DNA from: Gammaproteobacteria bacterium
GTDB taxonomy: Bacteria > Pseudomonadota > Gammaproteobacteria > Competibacterales > Competibacteraceae
DNA: 15,796 bases
Reading direction: 5' to 3'
NCBI GenBank assembly: GCA_020047885.1
Contig: JAIFNF010000080.1
Span: 1 to 15,796, forward strand
Part shown: positions 14,787 to 15,796 of the stretch, piece by piece
Layout: each line of letters begins with the position of its first letter
Numbering within the stretch: the first letter of the stretch is position 1
Translations under genes and position numbers: made by a program
The notes under the pieces: generated by a model
Told to the model about the DNA's origin: nothing
The model's input: only the letters and a program-made list of their open reading frames with translations
The model's database searches: none

Positions 14787-15683
14787 TTTAGCCATTTTGC
14801 CCAGTCGCTGGCCCAGCCGCACCGGCATACCGGGCTGAAGGTCCCGTTCCCAGCGCACTTTCCCCGGCTCGAACAGCAGAATCACCGTTGATCCCATGTT
14901 GAAGCGCCCCATTTCCGCGCCCTTGTCCAACCGCACCGCCCCATCGCCGTCAGACGGATAGTCCCAGTGCCGCAGGTTTTTGCCCAGCGGCGGGGTGATG
15001 ACGCCGGCCCACACGGTTTGAATCGATGCGACGTTGATTGCACCGACCAGAACCATGGCCATCGGTCCCACCGGCGTCTCGAAAATCGCGACCACCCGCT
15101 CATTACGCGCGAACAATTCGGGAACCATCCGGGTCGTCAGCGGCGACACGCTGAACAGCTTGCCGGGAATGTGAACCATTTCCCGCAACTGGCCAGTGAG
15201 GGGTATATGAATGCGATGATAATCCCGCGGCGACAGGTACAGCGTCGCGAACGCCCCGCCCTGGAACGCTTTGGCTCGTTCCGCATCGCAGCCCAGTAAG
15301 GCAGTTAAGGAGAACTTGTAGCCCTTGGCCTGAATCAGCGTATCGGCCTCGGCCATCCCCATCTGGCTGACCGCGCCATCCACTGGACAGGCAATAACCC
15401 GGTCACCAGGGGCGAGGGGACGTGCGCCGGGTTTCAGCGCCCGGGTGAAAAAGGCATTGAAATCAGGATAAGCATGAGGCCGTGTTTCCAGCGCTTCGTC
15501 CAGATTCACCCGAAAATGCCGGACGAAATGGCGGATCAGCGGGTCTTTGAACCACGGCACCCGCACCCGCGTCGCCCGATAGATCAACCGGGTCAGCAGG
15601 CGTTGCGGCAACAGGGATTGCGCCAGGAACCGGAGACGGTCGCCGAGCGGGGCAGAAACAGGTTTAACGTCGGACATGGGCAT
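14778..15683 (-). CDS. psd: Phosphatidylserine decarboxylase proenzyme
   Basis: Psd is an inner-membrane, pyruvoyl-dependent enzyme that makes phosphatidylethanolamine from phosphatidylserine. The product is about 301 residues (E. coli 322, whose tail is longer). Blocks match throughout: PVDGAVSQMG (D102 is the likely self-cleavage base), YLSPRDYHRIH (149-159), GKLFSVSPLT, LFARNERV and VWAGVITPP. The self-processing site is MGST, with cleavage expected between G264 and S265 to give the beta and alpha (pyruvoyl) subunits. The start is uncertain: ATG at 15683 was chosen, ATG at 15677 is two codons shorter, and the frame is open to a GTG at 15776. None has a good Shine-Dalgarno. It overlaps hipA tail to tail by 9 nt. 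The 113 nt upstream to the window edge hold no other gene I can support. Confidence 0.94.
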   Translation of the reverse strand: MPMSDVKPVSAPLGDRLRFLAQSLLPQRLLTRLIYRATRVRVPWFKDPLIRHFVRHFRVNLDEALETRPHAYPDFNAFFTRALKPGARPLAPGDRVIACPVDGAVSQMGMAEADTLIQAKGYKFSLTALLGCDAERAKAFQGGAFATLYLSPRDYHRIHIPLTGQLREMVHIPGKLFSVSPLTTRMVPELFARNERVVAIFETPVGPMAMVLVGAINVASIQTVWAGVITPPLGKNLRHWDYPSDGDGAVRLDKGAEMGRFNMGSTVILLFEPGKVRWERDLQPGMPVRLGQRLGKMAKSG

Positions 15684-15796
15684 CGCATTTGGTCGATAGG
15701 AAGCGGAAAGCATATCCCGCTGGCGGTTGAAACGATAGAATTCATCGGCTATCCACTGGCTTTGTCCACCTTCCACCGAATTTGGCTGATGATGAC

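Overview
The window reads as chromosome of a Gammaproteobacterium, roughly 55-60% GC by eye (not computed). The evidence is a gammaproteobacterial-type EpmA/EpmB/EF-P set, DsbC, QueA, HtpX, EndoIII and Psd that align closely with their E. coli counterparts. A FimX-type protein suggests type IV pili, and therefore a Pseudomonas/Xanthomonas/Chromatiales-like lineage rather than an enteric one. I cannot name the genus. No RNA gene, transposon, prophage or CRISPR array was seen, and no gap between genes exceeds about 115 bases.

Layout. 1-1374 (minus): dsbC then nth, 3 nt apart; nth runs off the left edge. 1477-3475 (plus): queA then htpX, with a possible heat-shock promoter at the queA stop. 3494-6664 (minus): epmB then the FimX-like gene. 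6710-10131 (plus): efp, then a diguanylate cyclase with an oxygen/iron-binding (ODP-type) input domain, then epmA. 10154-13220 (plus): a restriction-modification gene broken by a small internal deletion. 13270-14786 (plus): hipB-hipA toxin-antitoxin pair with a palindromic operator-like site. 14778-15683 (minus): psd, overlapping the end of hipA tail to tail.

The most unusual region is the centre. Two divergent units, epmB-fimX and efp-cyclase-epmA, each pair EF-P lysylation genes with a cyclic-di-GMP gene. The cyclase between efp and epmA carries the only Pro-Pro-Pro run I found in the window, the motif EF-P helps ribosomes translate. The EF-P encoded here lacks a 16-residue stretch that holds the lysine (K34 in E. 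coli) modified by EpmA/EpmB, although both enzymes look intact. A second in-gene deletion of about 35 nt removes methyltransferase motif I from the restriction-modification gene. Either both are real lesions or the sequence has small consensus deletions; read data would decide.

Downstream of epmA, the broken restriction-modification gene and hipBA form a small accessory islet between housekeeping genes. AT-rich DNA in the presumed target-recognition region of the former is consistent with acquisition by transfer.
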